A stretch of DNA of 64,000 bases from Echinococcus granulosus (lineage: Eukaryota > Platyhelminthes > Cestoda > Cyclophyllidea > Taeniidae), in contig NW_020170424.1 in assembly GCF_000524195.1 (NCBI RefSeq), forward strand, positions 59,134 to 123,133, written 5' to 3'. The notes under the pieces were generated by a model. The model had not been told where the DNA came from and did no database searches. It was given only the letters and a program-made list of their open reading frames with translations. Each line of letters begins with the position of its first letter. Positions within the stretch are counted from its first letter, which is position 1. A program made the translations under genes and the position numbers. Of the stretch, positions 48,101 through 63,100 are shown one piece after another.

Positions 48101-51100
48101 GAACTGTGGAAGCCTTATTGAAAGTTCTTCTTAACATGCGAATCTCGAATTCAAAAAGCCAAACAATGAACTACCGACCTGCAAGAGACTCGGGAGTCGG
48201 GAAGCGCGAGTTCACGAGGTTTGCGATCTGCCACAGGTAGCCGGAGTAGCCTGGCTTCGGACGCATTTTGGAGGCCCGGCAAACCGATGAGGGCTCCTCG
48301 TTGTTTGGCCTTGAATCCGTAGGAGCAGACAATCCGAGAAGCAGAGCAGGTGAACACACAATGATTACATTCACACGATTGGTGGAATAAATGTAAGTTA
48401 TCTCAAATAAAAATGGTCTCCTCTTGATGGGTTAGAACCAATGTCAAAGTAGGCTAAATGCATGTAAGAGATGCGTTTCATGAGGTCCATCTAAATAAAA
48501 ATAAATTCCTATTTAAAGGTTTGGGATACTATTCTCCCCAGGGCCAGAATACAAAATCCAATTAGAAGTTTAGTAAAAACTTCATGAGGGAAATCAGACG
48601 ATTTTTCACTAGTGCTCCCTTTGGAATACATTTTAATAAGGATTACCCCTAGAGGAGACTAATTCCAATGCGGTAGGTTAGTAACGCCGAGGGTATTAAG
48701 CAGAAGCAAGTTACCAGTGCATCACGTTTTTGGTTGAAGTGGGAAACACCGTCCACAGTGTCTCGATACAGTTGACCTAATGACTTTGGAAGAAATCATA
48801 ACGAATCTTCATCCGAACCTCACTAAACCTAGGCAATCAATGTGAGCTAGTGTTTCTAAACACGCGACTATATGTAAAATACAATATCTAAATCAACAAT
48901 TCAGTCAAGTATTCTAGAATTTCAACTTTAGAGGTGAGTCAGGAGCACGAAAGAACGCAAATAATGTAGGGGATAGGTCGACGCCTTTTAAGTAAGCAAC
49001 CGAGCATAATGAGGAGATAATGTGCGTTGCAGTTCATTAGCCTTTCGTTCATTCACTCGTTAGCTCAACCCCCGAGATGGCAGAGAATCCATCCCACAAC
49101 AAAAAACGGCTTGCAAATCCAGCTCTAATTGCGTGTTACCGCTTCTTTGTTGGCTTAAATCGCAAACTGATACGTAAATGGCAAGAAAAACCTTCCGTCA
49201 TGAAATATGAGATCACCGATCGGACTAAGGGCAGAATTTTACGCCCCACATATCTTGATATGTCATTTTGGCTGATTTTGGAAACTATGGTGGTTGGTTG
49301 CCGTCAGCGTTATTGCAACTCCTGTTTAGCCCTAAAATTAGCTTATCTGTCACAATACAAATGCAAATTGAATGCCAGTTCGAGACACAATAAAGTTGTC
49401 AGATTGTAGTTTGAAAAGAGGAGATCTGGTCTTTAAGACGAAATATTCAAGGGGCATACTTGGGTTGAGATCAATACAATGAGTAATGCTGAGTCAACTT
49501 CCAAGCAAAATTGGAAGCAATGACCGTTTGGACAAAAGTAAACCATTTTAAACTCACTGATAAAGGAACTAAAAAAGGTGGTTTTCTGAAGGAGGTCAGA
49601 ATAGCATCAACTTTTAAACTGGGGGGGGGGGGTTTCGGAAATGGAGACAGAGAAGAAATTTCATTTCAAGAGAATACTATAATCTTGAAAACAATTAAGA
49701 GACCAGAGTAGCGGACGACAGGTCAATCATTTATGTAATCTCCAACTACGAGTTTCACTGTTGAACAACATAGTTTGGGTGAGTAAAGTGTGTGGCAGAT
49801 AAGCCTGAGCTGGAGCCAAGGTAGTGGCTCAATATGAAGTAAGCTGAAAGTGGTTGCAGTGGAGGGGAGCAATGGACACATCCATCTCAAAAATGGTGAC
49901 TTCTAGTTACGGCAAACCATGAGATTCCATAGACCTACTTATTTATCGAAACCACACATCCCATATTTTAATGATCTACTACTGCAAGTAATCGGCAAAA
50001 TAGACCTTAAATTTGAAAAAGGACTCACCGACCACCAGGAATGCAGGAGAGTCGAAGGATCCACTCAACGATGTGGCAGTCGTCAAGAAGGTGCCGTACC
50101 AAATAGTCAGGCAGTTGGACCTCCGCCCTGTTCTCGCCGCTCTCGGGATTATAATCTACAAAGAAAACAAAAGCATAACCCGTAAAAAGGAAATAGATGA
50201 CGGAGGCAAGAATGACAAGTTTTTTAAAACTGTATAATAGGCTAAGTAAACCTTTTAAGCCTAAGGCAAATTAGGTCTCCAAGATGGATGGTATGCATGC
50301 CTATATCAAGACTTCCAACGTCTCCTGAAGAAGTGCAGAACGCCCCATTTATCAACAGCTCTTTTTACCTTTTGCTTATGCACAAATCAACTAAATAATC
50401 ACTTTGAAATTAGAACACCTGTCGTAAGTTAGGTGATTCAGTGGAAACTGTCCTAGACGGAGCGGCTCTAGTGATAGACATCACGCTCTGATGCCTTAAA
50501 TTGCCTTCAGGAGTAACCGAATCGCTTGAATTTCCCCACGATAGATGAAGGGAACTATTGCTAATCTGACCTTCTGGTCAGAACAAAGGCAAGTTCACTC
50601 AGGCCTTGGGGTCTAGTACGCACCCATTTACTGCAACATGCAGTCAAGAGTGGTTTCAGCAATTGACAAGTTGACAAATGTCACCAAGATGCATACGCTT
50701 AGTGTGTAAACTGTCGAGCGCGCACAGAAGTTGGGAGCGGTTTCTTGTAATGAAGTAATCATAAACATAACCAGTCAATTGTAATCCTTCTGCAGCAAGA
50801 CACAAGAGTGGCATACCGCCCTTTCACACAATTTACCCCTAGGAGACGAGACATGGTAATGGGGAAAGATTTGAAGTCAACATCACTTAAAGAGGCACTA
50901 AATCTCCTCACTCCTTAAACAAAACTTCACAGACTTAACATAGAGCTCATAAAATGCCCTTTTCGGTATAACCGAACTTCTTGCACAAAAATTTAACAAG
51001 GCTAAAATTACATTTGCGTCTAAACCTTCCGCCCTTATACCGTTAGGCCTAAAAAGGAACTTATTCATGTTGCCAGTCGACTAATGATTCATCAAATAGG

Positions 51101-54100
51101 TGGAAAATAGGTTCTCTTTGGGGTTTCTTAAATCTACTTTTCATGCCTTAAGAAATACTGGTTAAGGGGGATGGAATTTTGGCGGTGATTTTAAAGGATT
51201 ACGGATACTCTTTCAGCTACCATTGCTCAAAGATAAAAAAAATCAACGTAAGGCAGCTACTACAACAAATACTTTTTTCGAGGAAAAAGGAGAGCTATTA
51301 TAACGTTATGCCATTTAAGTACTATGTAAAACTTGATTTCAGCTATTGCAAACGATGGGGAGGATAGCATATTAAAAAGTGAAGTTATTTCCAAGTTCCT
51401 CGCTTCACTGAAGTCTTTGTCTGTCTCCTAGCTGATGAACAACTTCAAATCGGCCTCAGGAGAAGCTAATCTACTCCGCTGAAATTGAGAGAAAAAGGTT
51501 GCAAGCTTTTCGGCGCAACCCACTTCGACGACAATTTGTTGTGATTTGTAGAAACCTGTAAGGCGTATGCATCATACAGCATAGGCATGTCTCAGTTTAC
51601 CAGCCAGGGTGCTTTTTACTGCACCTTTTAATGCCTTCTCGTTTATTTCAACTTCACTGACTATAAAACATAGTTTCAACCTAATGGATGTGGTTCGGGA
51701 TTGCCCCCTCTAAAAAACAATCAACCACTCAGTGTGTGGGGCATCAAGGACTTCTTCTTCTTGGTAATGAAGAATTACGTGGAGAATAACGTGTCAAGAA
51801 CTTTCAGTAATGTTTAACTTGGGAGAGAAAAATTACGTTTTTGGATGAAACCCCTAACCTCTGTATTCTTCTAAGAGACCTCCAAGTGCCACCAATTAGC
51901 ATTAGAAAATCACATGCAAAATGGACAGGCTGGGAGTAAAAGCAAAACATTTCACGAAAGTAAAATTTACAAAAAATGTGCGATAGTTGGGAAAGGATTC
52001 AAGGTTGTAACGCCTACTATTCTAAAAAGCAAAACAATTTAATGAGTCTCCTCCAGATTAAAAAAGATTCAGGCGTCATTATTAAAGGGGAGAAAATCAA
52101 GGATAATGTCTCTATTGCACAATCACCTCAGTTAAAAAGGAGGACCTTCGCAATGTCGACATGCTCGAGATACCATCTCATTCCAATTTTAGCCAAATGA
52201 TGAGGACGATAGTGGGTTGAGAAAAAAGTAAACGAATCCAAAACCTCACTGTTTCCTTATAATCAGTGGCGAGAGGTGCATTTTCCAGAAAGAGCACAAA
52301 TCTGGGGGAAGTTTACAATGCTGCTCTTAAATAAAAGCAGTGAACGTCGTGAATCCTTTATAAGGACTTGAATGAACATTTCAGGGCGAAATCTGCGCCT
52401 CTCTGGGATAGACGCCACTTAAAGCACATAACAGTAGGTGAATGCAAGAAGTTTTTGTAATCAGAAATTAACTGAAGCTTTTAGAAATATTTTATTCATC
52501 GAGAGAATCATCACTGGAACCACTGACTCCTCCCTTTCCAGCAAGACACAAACTAGCTACGAATCTCACTTCGTCCATACAATGTTATGCGTCTAGAAGA
52601 TAAAAAGCCCTAGCCTCAAGCGCATCCGTTTCTAGCCCAATTAAGTTGCCCGAATAGGTACTATCAAGATGAGGTGGTAACCATAACTAAAAAGGTAGCA
52701 GAGCAGCAAGTTCGCCCTTCACTGCCCCCACCCGAATATTGATGAAATTTCTCAGAAGCTACCATAGCTCTGGAGTCGTAATTAACTACGTAAAGCGGTT
52801 AAACTCCAACAACATCCACCGGGTTCAGCTGACCTTTTACGACATGAAGGTTGAAAGTAAGAGGGGAGTGCAGAATACAAATGAAGAGCGCCATAACGGC
52901 AGACGGATGGCCACTTATGCTCCGTACTGCATACAAATAGGCAGCTGGATGCATTTTTGAAAAGTGTGAAGTCAAATTTCTACTGAGGTTGACAAACAAT
53001 TATTTCACTCCTTGCATATTGAAGTACTAATTTAGTGGATAAAATTCGAAGGAACATGGCCAACGACGCCAAGTTGTCACATTCTGTCGGGAGGAGAGGC
53101 CATGTCGCGAAGTGAGCCACCATGGCTGATCAGCTTTTTGACCGGTGGTCAATTTACATGACATTGAGATGAATTAGTATTTCTAGGAGGAGTTAAACAC
53201 TTTGAATGCCTTGAAATGAAGCATAAACAGCAGGCTTGGAGTGCATTTCGTCGGCTAGAGACCAAAGTCATTCTACTTTTTGCTCCTACGCGAAAAAGTA
53301 TATCTAACCGACGAGAAGTCTTCAAGATCGTGATCTTCCCTATGGAATTTGCTTAGTGGAATTATTTTTTCCTTCGTTGCTCCATCCGAACTTTAGTAAT
53401 TTTAAGGGAAAAAAGATTCCGTCCTCATCTACAGGACAATACTTTTTCCAAACAGGAGGAATTTTCAAAGAAGGTGTTTTAAACCATACCCATCCGCCAA
53501 CACTGATTAGTTGCGTCCTCGTGCAAAAAAAACTTGGTCTCTAAGGCAACAATGCATCAGAGAAAAGCCTAAGGACCTTCAGGGTCACCACTACAGTGAT
53601 ATTACCACGATCAAAGTACAAGTCCTATCGAATTCATAGAATTGAGTACAACATGGTGCACAAATTGGAGGAAGACTTTGAGTGTACCGACTGTTCTGGA
53701 GCGCCTACCATTCAACTCCTTAGTAGATGGCATCTAGATCTTTAGAAAGCAGAAATAAATTGGTCAGAACGGGCTCACCGACATTTATTTGTCTGGATAC
53801 CTCAAAAGAAATTTGTCAAATTTGAACACACAATCAACCCACATACTACAGTAAGGTTCAAGATCATAAAGAAAAAGAGGAGGCGATGCTTAGCATACCT
53901 TTGGACCCTTTTGACGGCTATTTTATTCCCTTATTTCGAGTCTCTAGTCGATTTTAACGCTACCCATAAATCTAGGGCTCTTGAGATGTTCATAGAAGCT
54001 AGGTGTCGTGTCTGCCTAGCTATCACAACCAGACAGTTATAAATAAATAGAAGCTAAAAAATAACAGCCCAAAAGTCAATTTTTAGAATAAGAAAGACCC

Positions 54101-57100
54101 AATAGTGTCCTGTATAAAGTATTTCTAGGTTGGGAATATTTTTTGAAAGAAAGGAGGCCCGTAAAATGACACTTTTTCACTGACTTTTTTAAACTATGAT
54201 CGACTAGAACTTAGCCGTCCGTCATGAAGAGGTAGAAACTACGACAACCATACAATTGGTTAATACATGATAAGTATGCCCAAAACCAAAAAAGGAGGAG
54301 CTACTGGATCCTACCTTCAGTTTTAGGACTATCCACATCAGATTTAGTGGTATTCAACTCGCCCGCCGCCTTTGTTGTCGCGGCTGACGCCTTCCTCGAC
54401 GATGACTGTGAGGGGGAAGAAGGAGGAGGCGAGAGGAGGTGGGTAAATAGCATAGCGACTGCTTTTTGGAGGAGGGAGTTGAAAGCATACGTCTCAAAGA
54501 GGCGCTACAATCGATGACGTACAAAAGAAAAGGTCACTAAAGATTCCCCTCAGTTTTCCCAGTTACTATTGCGAGGATGTGCATTATTCTCCCCCTACTT
54601 CGAGCATGTCTCGTTTCCGCCGTACCCATTACAGTACTGTCACATCACACCATCACAACAGACCAGCAAACAGGAGCACAGATAACAAAAGTGGGAAGAA
54701 CACGCCAGCCCTCGAGCAATTTCACTTACAAGACTACTAGGATACTTGCAGTAGATAATTTACCATCAGAAAAGGCAGAAAGTGTTCTTGACAAAGGGCC
54801 TTTTTTAATGCATCGCCTTCATCCCCCCCGCGACTTTCTTCATCCCGGCTTGGACGAAGTTGAGGAAGAGTGGAGATAAGGTTCACGATTGCAAGACGGC
54901 CCTTTCCCAGTGGAGGGTTCAGTACACCCACGGTGGTTGGCACCACGGAGTAATTCTGTTGCTGCATGGCGAAATGAAAAAAAAATTAGTTACTCTACCT
55001 CCGAAAAATGGGTCTACACCTACCGAGGAGACAATAACACTGTTTGACTGGAGGAGACTGTACAGTTTGGAAAGGCGTGGAATGACCACAGTGGAGGCCA
55101 ATGCTTCCACCCGCCTAGTCCGCGTCTTCAGGAGGGGACAGTTGGCCTTGCTAATGAGGGGATTCATGAAATTGGGCATTTGGGTATTGAGAAAAGTGCC
55201 CAAAGGAATGTCGTTGTACTCGTCAGCCGCACTATAGGGCATACCATTGGGGCTGGAAGGTAGAAAATGCAGCCATGAATTAATGTCTTTCCAGTCCTCT
55301 TAAGTAGCAAAGTGAAGTGTTCGAAGGAGGCTACTCACGACTTAGCCTTGTCCACACAGGCGAGGAATACTTCAATAGCGGAGTTCCGACAAGCGGCGGA
55401 AGAGGACTCGTCTGCAATGATGTCCAACACCCGAGACAGAAACGCCCGACTGAAATGACGAAATGGGAGAATCTATTTTAGCACCTTCCCTTCATGAGCG
55501 AGGCCAGCGCAAACGAGTTGTGAAATAAATCGGCTGTCGAATTCAAGCTTTATCATTTTATTGAGGCGGCAAAAGCAAAAAAGAAGCTAATTACATTATA
55601 AGCGGAGAGAAGGCAGCTAAATACACAATAAATGGGTTCCTAACTTGGCAGCTGCTCAGTAAAAGCACTGAGTGCTACCGTGATGATACTACATGCAAGG
55701 GTAAGTAGCTTGTCGCATTACATTGATTGTCAAGGCACAAGTTGGGGACAAGGTGACTCCCGACACGGCGGGTCAAGTGCCTGCACGCACATTGAACGGC
55801 CTTTAGTGACAACCAAAGGCCCATAATTCGAACCCACGAGCAACTACTCGTACAACAGACTTCAAGAGCAGCAGGTGTGTGATAAGAGACCTCACTACTC
55901 AGAAGTTAAGACGCTGGCGGTTCCCAGCCTACAGCCTTAGTAATTATTTCAGTGGACATTTGGCACGTGCAACACCCGAGCCTAGGTTGCTGACTGCACG
56001 AGGGGCGAAAGCGTCCATGGCAACGACAACCACGGTCTCTCACTAACATTTTTAAAATCAATAATTTAGCGCACATTGAACAATCTGTGATGGTTAATGC
56101 CCTGGAATCAACGCAGTCATGAGATTAGGGAGGGTAACCCATAAGTTATAAAACCTTAATAATACAATAGTTTGGCAACTAGGTACCTAAACATCGGTCA
56201 ATTTAAATTCAAGGCGACATTCACGAGGAACAGGCAAGCTGAGCAAGAAAGAGTGCAACAAGCTTACTTCTGAATAAAGGCTCCATATATGGTTCGATAG
56301 GACTTCGCACTTTCCGTGAGTACCTAATAGCGCATCCTTTCCAGAAATTAGGTGTTTTGGTTGTCATAGCGAGGACAATTACGTACCAAAACAAGAATAT
56401 TGCGCCAATAGTTCAAACTCAATTCGACTTTACTTTTACAAGGGCTTCATTACATGTGCAGAGTAATTCAAAAATACCCGTGAGATAGACTGTGAAATCA
56501 GAGAAAGACTCCTCTTTCCAACAACCCCAGTCCTTCAGCTGAATGCCTGATGGGATTTCAGGGCAACATCAAGAGTTTAAATATTGCTTGCTGATTCAGT
56601 TACCAGTTCTGAAACAGCCAATAAAGTTTGGGGAGCCGAAGAATGGGTGACTAAGTGACCGATCACTAGAAAGATACATTTAAAGGTAGCTGAATCACAA
56701 ATGCAGCTGCTGAAAGAAATCCATTCATCCGCCCATCCCTTACGGTGAGGCGTGAAGTAGCCGAATGCCACACCTTCCGTTTATTAAACTGTCGTTAAAT
56801 ATTTCAGTACCTTCAATGAAAAGTTAGTTAGAGCTCCGGAAAATAATGACAATCATGCCATGGTGCATTGTTGCCACGACACCGAATATCATTAATCGAT
56901 TCTACCAATTCATATGCTGCTTAAAAACCAAAGAAATGTAATTGCCTTCAGAGCAAAAAAAACATCTTCCATCTATTAAAGACCACACTTCCCACATTTG
57001 TGGCGTCGGTCCCAGATGAGTGAAAAATCAGGGCTTCACATGCCTTTGACACACAGGTAAAAAGGGGACTAAGAGTATGCCTTCCTTAACGGTCTCTGCT

Positions 57101-60100
57101 TTTAGACTGTGATTTAATAAAGCAAAGGATTACGTATTTTATAGCCTACTATTGCTTCTACTACTACTACACGCACGCGATACGTGATGTCTAGATAGTA
57201 AATCTTGAAGTGCTGATACGGGTGGGGCAATAAAACATTTGTCAAAAACAATAGTCCTATTGAATAACGGTCTAGAGACGTAAAATATGTTCGACGCACC
57301 TTTCAAAGACATCCAGGAGGGCGAGAGACTTTGCCAGTAGTAAGGTTTCGGATCTCTCATTCTCGGTAGTGTTGGCAAACGTGGTCGTCGTCTTCGTTGC
57401 GACTTCCTCCTCCTGTTTCTCCGGAGCGTTGAATGCAACGTGGTTGCGGTAGATACTAACCAACTCGACTAGACAGCGTGCCGCAGATTCCTGACGCTAA
57501 AATTGACAAAAAAACGAAAGAAGGCTAATTAATTACGTTTCGATTCTGTGAATCGTCCACGACTGGAATCACTATCACGGTTATGAGTTCACTCGCAACG
57601 TACTGTTGAAGACGTAGAAGTGAAATAGGGAAATTCGATCATTTATCCATTTGATCAACCAGGACCTCAGTTACAGCTAAGGACAGGACTGGCCTATTCT
57701 TACGTGGGGTCCCTCCATCATTCGTCCGAGGCGACAAAATGGAGCAACGATGCTACATCCATGTCTATTTCAAAAGGATGAGAGCAAATAAAATTTCATC
57801 AGTCGGATACTACCTCGAAAAGGCATGTAAGCAAAACACTTTCTGTGAATGGTAAGATCTATAGATTCTTGCGGTAAAAGGGCTATCGAAATCAGGTCTA
57901 CCTATAGAAACTACTAAAAAGCAACCAGTAATGGAGCAACACCGAATATGAACGAATTGGGAGCCTCCACAAAGGAAGTGCTTGCGGGAAGGACATACAA
58001 AAATCAACTCCTCTTCGAGATCTGAAGCACTGACACCACCCTTGAAGGTAAGAAGCCAAGAAGAACTCAGAGACATGGCTAAACGCCATTAAAGTGTCAA
58101 CTGAACGAAAGAAACTTCAATGAGGCCTCGTCCGCATGGACTTACACTTAAGCAAAAAATTCATACGAAAAGCAATTGACCCACTATGGAACGTCATCTA
58201 GGCCAGAGAAGTAAAACAAACTTGAAAATCTTCTGATGACTACGAAAGAACGAGGTACGACCTGATAAACAGTAGTGACTACGCCTTCAACCACTATGTA
58301 TTAGTCGAAGCAGAAGAGAGACAATGGAGAGCTTCGGGAACGATGGTTAAAAGAGAAAGGCTGCGCACCAGAAATAATATCCGACAGCTTGACCACCATA
58401 TTAGTGATATAAGGCTTAGCTCATGCCTCCCATGCGACCAGACGGGACATCTGGACACCATTTCTCCAGCCAATTACAGACCAGTGTCAAGCCCGCTAAG
58501 GTACAAATGACCCCAACGTTCACAATGGGGGCATCAACATTCAAGTAGCGGAGAATGAGAAAATCTGAAAAAGATGCATGACTGTCTATAGTCACCTTCC
58601 GTGAAAAAGTAATCAAGCCAAAGTCAGAGTATTTGTAGTAGTTAAATGAAGCGAACCTCACCGACTCCCAAACTGATCAAATCTGGAAGCATACAGTTAT
58701 CCAACAACAACAACAACACCTCAATTTAAAGAGGTGCATATTAAACACCCAAATAAACTACTATTCCATCTGGGAGTAAATTTCCACCGCTAAAAGAAAG
58801 CGCATGAACCTCGGGCTATTTATACCCTAGACAGACGTCGTAGCGCACTGCCTCCAAACCACCTTTCCCAACACTCTTTCCCTCCCTCTCGCCCGCTCGG
58901 TCACTCAGCTACGACCGATCGTCACATTTTTATTAATTGTGACTCAGACAGTCAACGGAGCAGTTGGAAGCATGCAATTCGATGACCTTACTATGAACAG
59001 GTGCCTACTTCACAGGTTAATGTAGCAAAGCGCCAAACTTTACTTGAACTGGCTGGAAAACACTAGGAGGAAAGAGCGGAACTGAGGAACAAAAAAAAGG
59101 TATTTCGGACTTGTGTCTTAACCAATGGTAGTGGATAGGTAAATGTGGAGGTGTTTCTCAGAGAAAGATTACTAGAAAGGTGGGATAAGTGGTATTGTTA
59201 GAGCTATCGTTGGGGCTCCCGATTATTCAAAGATTCAAGAGGTGAAAGACCTTCGATCAGCAATTGAAAGGATACAAGGATACAAGCCGCCCAGCTTCTT
59301 CGCACCGAACTGCATAACAATCAAGTAAGTAAGGTTTTTGTGGTCAAAACTAAGTGACTACAGAGAGCTTCTTAAAGCAGTCAATTCGTTGAAATAAGCA
59401 CCATTATAATCTGCGTACAATTCCTTTCCAAGCTTACTGCCACATCAGTTTCTATCTCACTTTTCCCCGTGATTATCCGGTGTCGACAGGTAAAGTTGAT
59501 AACCACTTGGGGAAGTAGCATTAGAGAAGTACTAGAATGAGGTAAAGTAGCACCTCTCTCTTCACTCCATAAGAGATCATTTCAGGAGTAAGTTTTGCGG
59601 CAATAGGAGGTCTTGTGTCATCTTGTAGGGACACCACCTTCTTATTGACAACCGACTGTGCCTTCCCTTTTCTAAAAAGCCTTTGTATTGGTGCATCTTT
59701 GAGTTGTGCCGAGCAAACCGGTCTCAGCCGTAATGTTGCGTTCAGCAGGAAGGGAACAGTTATGACTGCAACGTATCACAAACAATTCAAGAATAAATAT
59801 TTTAAAGATAAAGAGGTGCCCTAGGTGCTCTGTTTAGGAGCTGTCACTGTTGAGTTTATCTGCCTAATGAACGTCAAAAAAAAGTGGAAAATCCATTTCT
59901 CATCTCAATGCAGTCACTCAGCGAACAGTGAAATGCACATGTTTGAAAAACGTTAAAGAAGGGAAAAACACACTGGTAGCTCTTAAGGCTTGTTTTCGCC
60001 TACTAATGCATATGCCACTCATTTACAGAGGAACTGAAGAGGGTGTAAACAAACCGTTCTATCACTCACGTCACGTTAAGCACTACCGCAATTCCTCGAC

Positions 60101-63100
60101 ATTTTAATTGTGAATTATTGTAATCACGATAGCCTTCATGAGCGTGATGCTCTGCTACTGTAGATCACACCTTACCCAAGTCTGATGAAAAGCATCTATA
60201 CCTCTATAACCGAGCTCAACTCAGTTCATAAAGCACACAATTTCGAACTACATTCAAAAGTAAAGAAGCACAGAGCACAAACGAAGGGGAGCCATAGGAA
60301 AATAAACAATTACATGTAATTTACAAGTCCCTGCATATTATAACAAGTCATCGCGGTGATCTGCATCCAGAACTGCACGAAACTGTCTGGTCATTCAGTA
60401 CACATTCCACTTGTGGAAATGAATAGACTTTTACCACTTGTTACTACCGCTTTTCTATGGGTAAAACAAAAGCACGAATTGTAGACAATTTACCTAAAAT
60501 AGGTTCTTTTCCCTAGACGAGTATTCGTCCTTTATCAAATAGGTAGAACACTTAACTCTCGGAACATCAAAAATGACAAGTAGGCATCAATCTTGGGCTG
60601 CCAAGATTTGTAACTTGGGTTAATTCAATACCTCATTACTTCGGGTCCACGGTGCAGCTGAATTCACATTTCTCTTAAAAAGCAGTAACATGTAAGAATA
60701 AAAACATTCCGCCCTATCTTTAGTTGGAAAAGAAGGAAACTCCAAAGCAATTGGCTCTGGTAAGGCCATAGTATGTTCCATTAAAGGACAATCACGCACA
60801 CCAATAAGGGGAAAAATAACTAGCCCCCCAAACTTGTTAGTTTCAACCTGCCTCCTGTTTGAAGTTACACATCCAATGCCAAAAAAGCGGAATACCCAAA
60901 AGACAACCTAAACAAAACCTTGAGGGAAAGAAAACGTTGTGCCTTAAGAGAGGCTACTTCTCAGAAAAATACTTCATGACTTGACACCTCAGTGAATCAC
61001 CACATTCTCGCATTGAAGACCTTGGCACAAGCCACATCATAACTTCAACAAGGCAACCAGCACAAGTGGAATTTGTTCAACACTTTCACTACCAGTGTCA
61101 CACGCACACCTAATGGTGTGTCGCAAGTAGATGGGTCAAGATTGATATAATAAAAACTACACGTAGAATGCCTTTGATCTGAAAATAATTACGTCCATCT
61201 AGATTTAAGAAGCAGTTGAGGTCAACAAAAGACCACTGCAACAGGTGCCGTATGAGAATTGCAAAACATCCACACTGCGATGGTCACTTTTCCCCTGACT
61301 CGAGCAGTGAATAGACTTAAAGGATATTCAAAACTCCACAACATGCAAGACGAGACAAAAGCTTCCTCGTACACTGTCAGTGAGACATCACCGCTGCCAA
61401 CTACTGAGAGCAAATCGATCCCCGTAGTGGACGTTACCTGAAATCTCACCGATACTCAAACTGTTATCATTTGAGAGGGCAACTGCTCAACGGTCTTTTC
61501 AATTTATAACAAAAGAAGGACGTAACAGCATAAGAAATAGACTAGAAAAATGTTAAAACCGTAAGCTTGGCGGACCCTGGGGGTAGTTATGCACGTCGCG
61601 CCGGCTCTTATTCCCCTTAGCACTTTCTGTCTAAGTCGGAAAAGATGCATCGGTTGAAAATTTGCAAACTGATTTGAGTAAAAGATGATTAATTCAAAAG
61701 CTTATCAAAATAACCTTTGAAGATTTTCCGATTGCATCGAACCATTCGACCAAAATAGTCGACTAATTGAGAGTGGTAAAGAAACAATTCTTTAAACTGC
61801 TCCAGATAAATAAGAACTCACCTCTGGCGTTTCATTGGGCGAAAGGATATCCAGGAGCTGAGAGATGATGTCACGGTCGAGGAACCACTAAAGTTGAGAC
61901 AAAAATGAGCAAAGGGGGAGAAAGTCAACGATGCAAGGGTAGGAGAAAACTGCCTCCTTAAGATAGCATGGAGTTGATTTGTGTAAATAAAATAGAATAA
62001 TTCTCATGAGGAGAGAAAACATTGTCCACCAAATCCTTAAAATCGGGGGGGGTGGGTGGGGGGTAGAATTCAATCGTGATTATGCACGGTACTTTTGGGA
62101 CAGGAATACTACTTATTAAGTTATTCAGCAACCCGACAATAATGAATGACACCCGTGGCATTCATAGATGATCAAAATGTAGTGACAAACCAAAAGGATT
62201 TTGACAAAGAACACTAAGGGACAAGGAAACACAATAGTCAGCAAACCTTCAGAAAGGAGGTTCCAGCGATTTAGCTCCTTTTTTCTGATGGAAAGCAGTC
62301 AAATAAGACGCATTTCATTACTTCGTACATGAGCATGAAAGATGTCAGTTTAGCAATGGAAACACCAAAGTTAATCAAGTGTGTTAATGTATATTTGAGA
62401 GGTTGAACCATCACCAGCAGAATTGATCAGCTGTTAAGTTGTCAAATCCTCCAATAAGCGGAAACCGGTAGTGACCTTAAAAGCATACAAAGTGGAAATG
62501 ACCTATCCCGTGCTTTCAAAAACGGCTGTCAGAAACCGGAGAGACCCATTTGATGATAAGTTCACGCGATGACAAAAACTTGTATGAAAGAGCATGTGAA
62601 TCTAAGCCATGGTAGAGATAGGCAAGAGCGAAGTTGGATAGGGCAATAAATTTTGACTACTCACAATTCTTCGTCAATCCTCCTCGCAAATGGGAATGAA
62701 CAACTATTCACGAGGATTTGCCTCCGTCAACTGTTGGCAACTTGGATAGTGAAGCTACCTTTCGTATGATGGGGGATAGAGATAGGAAGAAGGTATTTTA
62801 GATGCTCGAAGCGTTTTGTTTTACATTTGGAAGGTTACGATGCCAAGAAGACTGGCGATCTTGACTGATTCTGGGTTTGGAAACTGCCAACAATTTTAGC
62901 TGCGTACAAAAAGGATAGAACTGGCACAACGAAGGTTTACAGTAACTGCACTGTATGGAGGAATGGGAATAGGGTTCGGTTGTTAAAAAACAAGGAAAAG
63001 TATATGTGAGTGATCACTATTAACAAAATGCGTCCCTCACAGAAAAAGTGCCGACAAGTTCATTAGCACCGAGTGAATTCATTAAAGATTTCGAAAGTCA

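Noticed and set aside
54315..54405. Acceptor CACAG at 54406 as the start of PPP6R-like exon 7
   Set aside because: The frame is open upstream to GATTGTAG and encodes the conserved RLFETYAFNSLLQ segment, so the exon begins at 54504 instead.
55770..55890. GTGGGTTCGAAT on minus resembling a tRNA T-loop
   Set aside because: No matching 3' stem, no A box or acceptor stem at the proper distance.
58226..58510. 94-codon plus-strand open frame in PPP6R-like intron 2
   Set aside because: No motif, no splice context and no recognisable family; kept only as a note.
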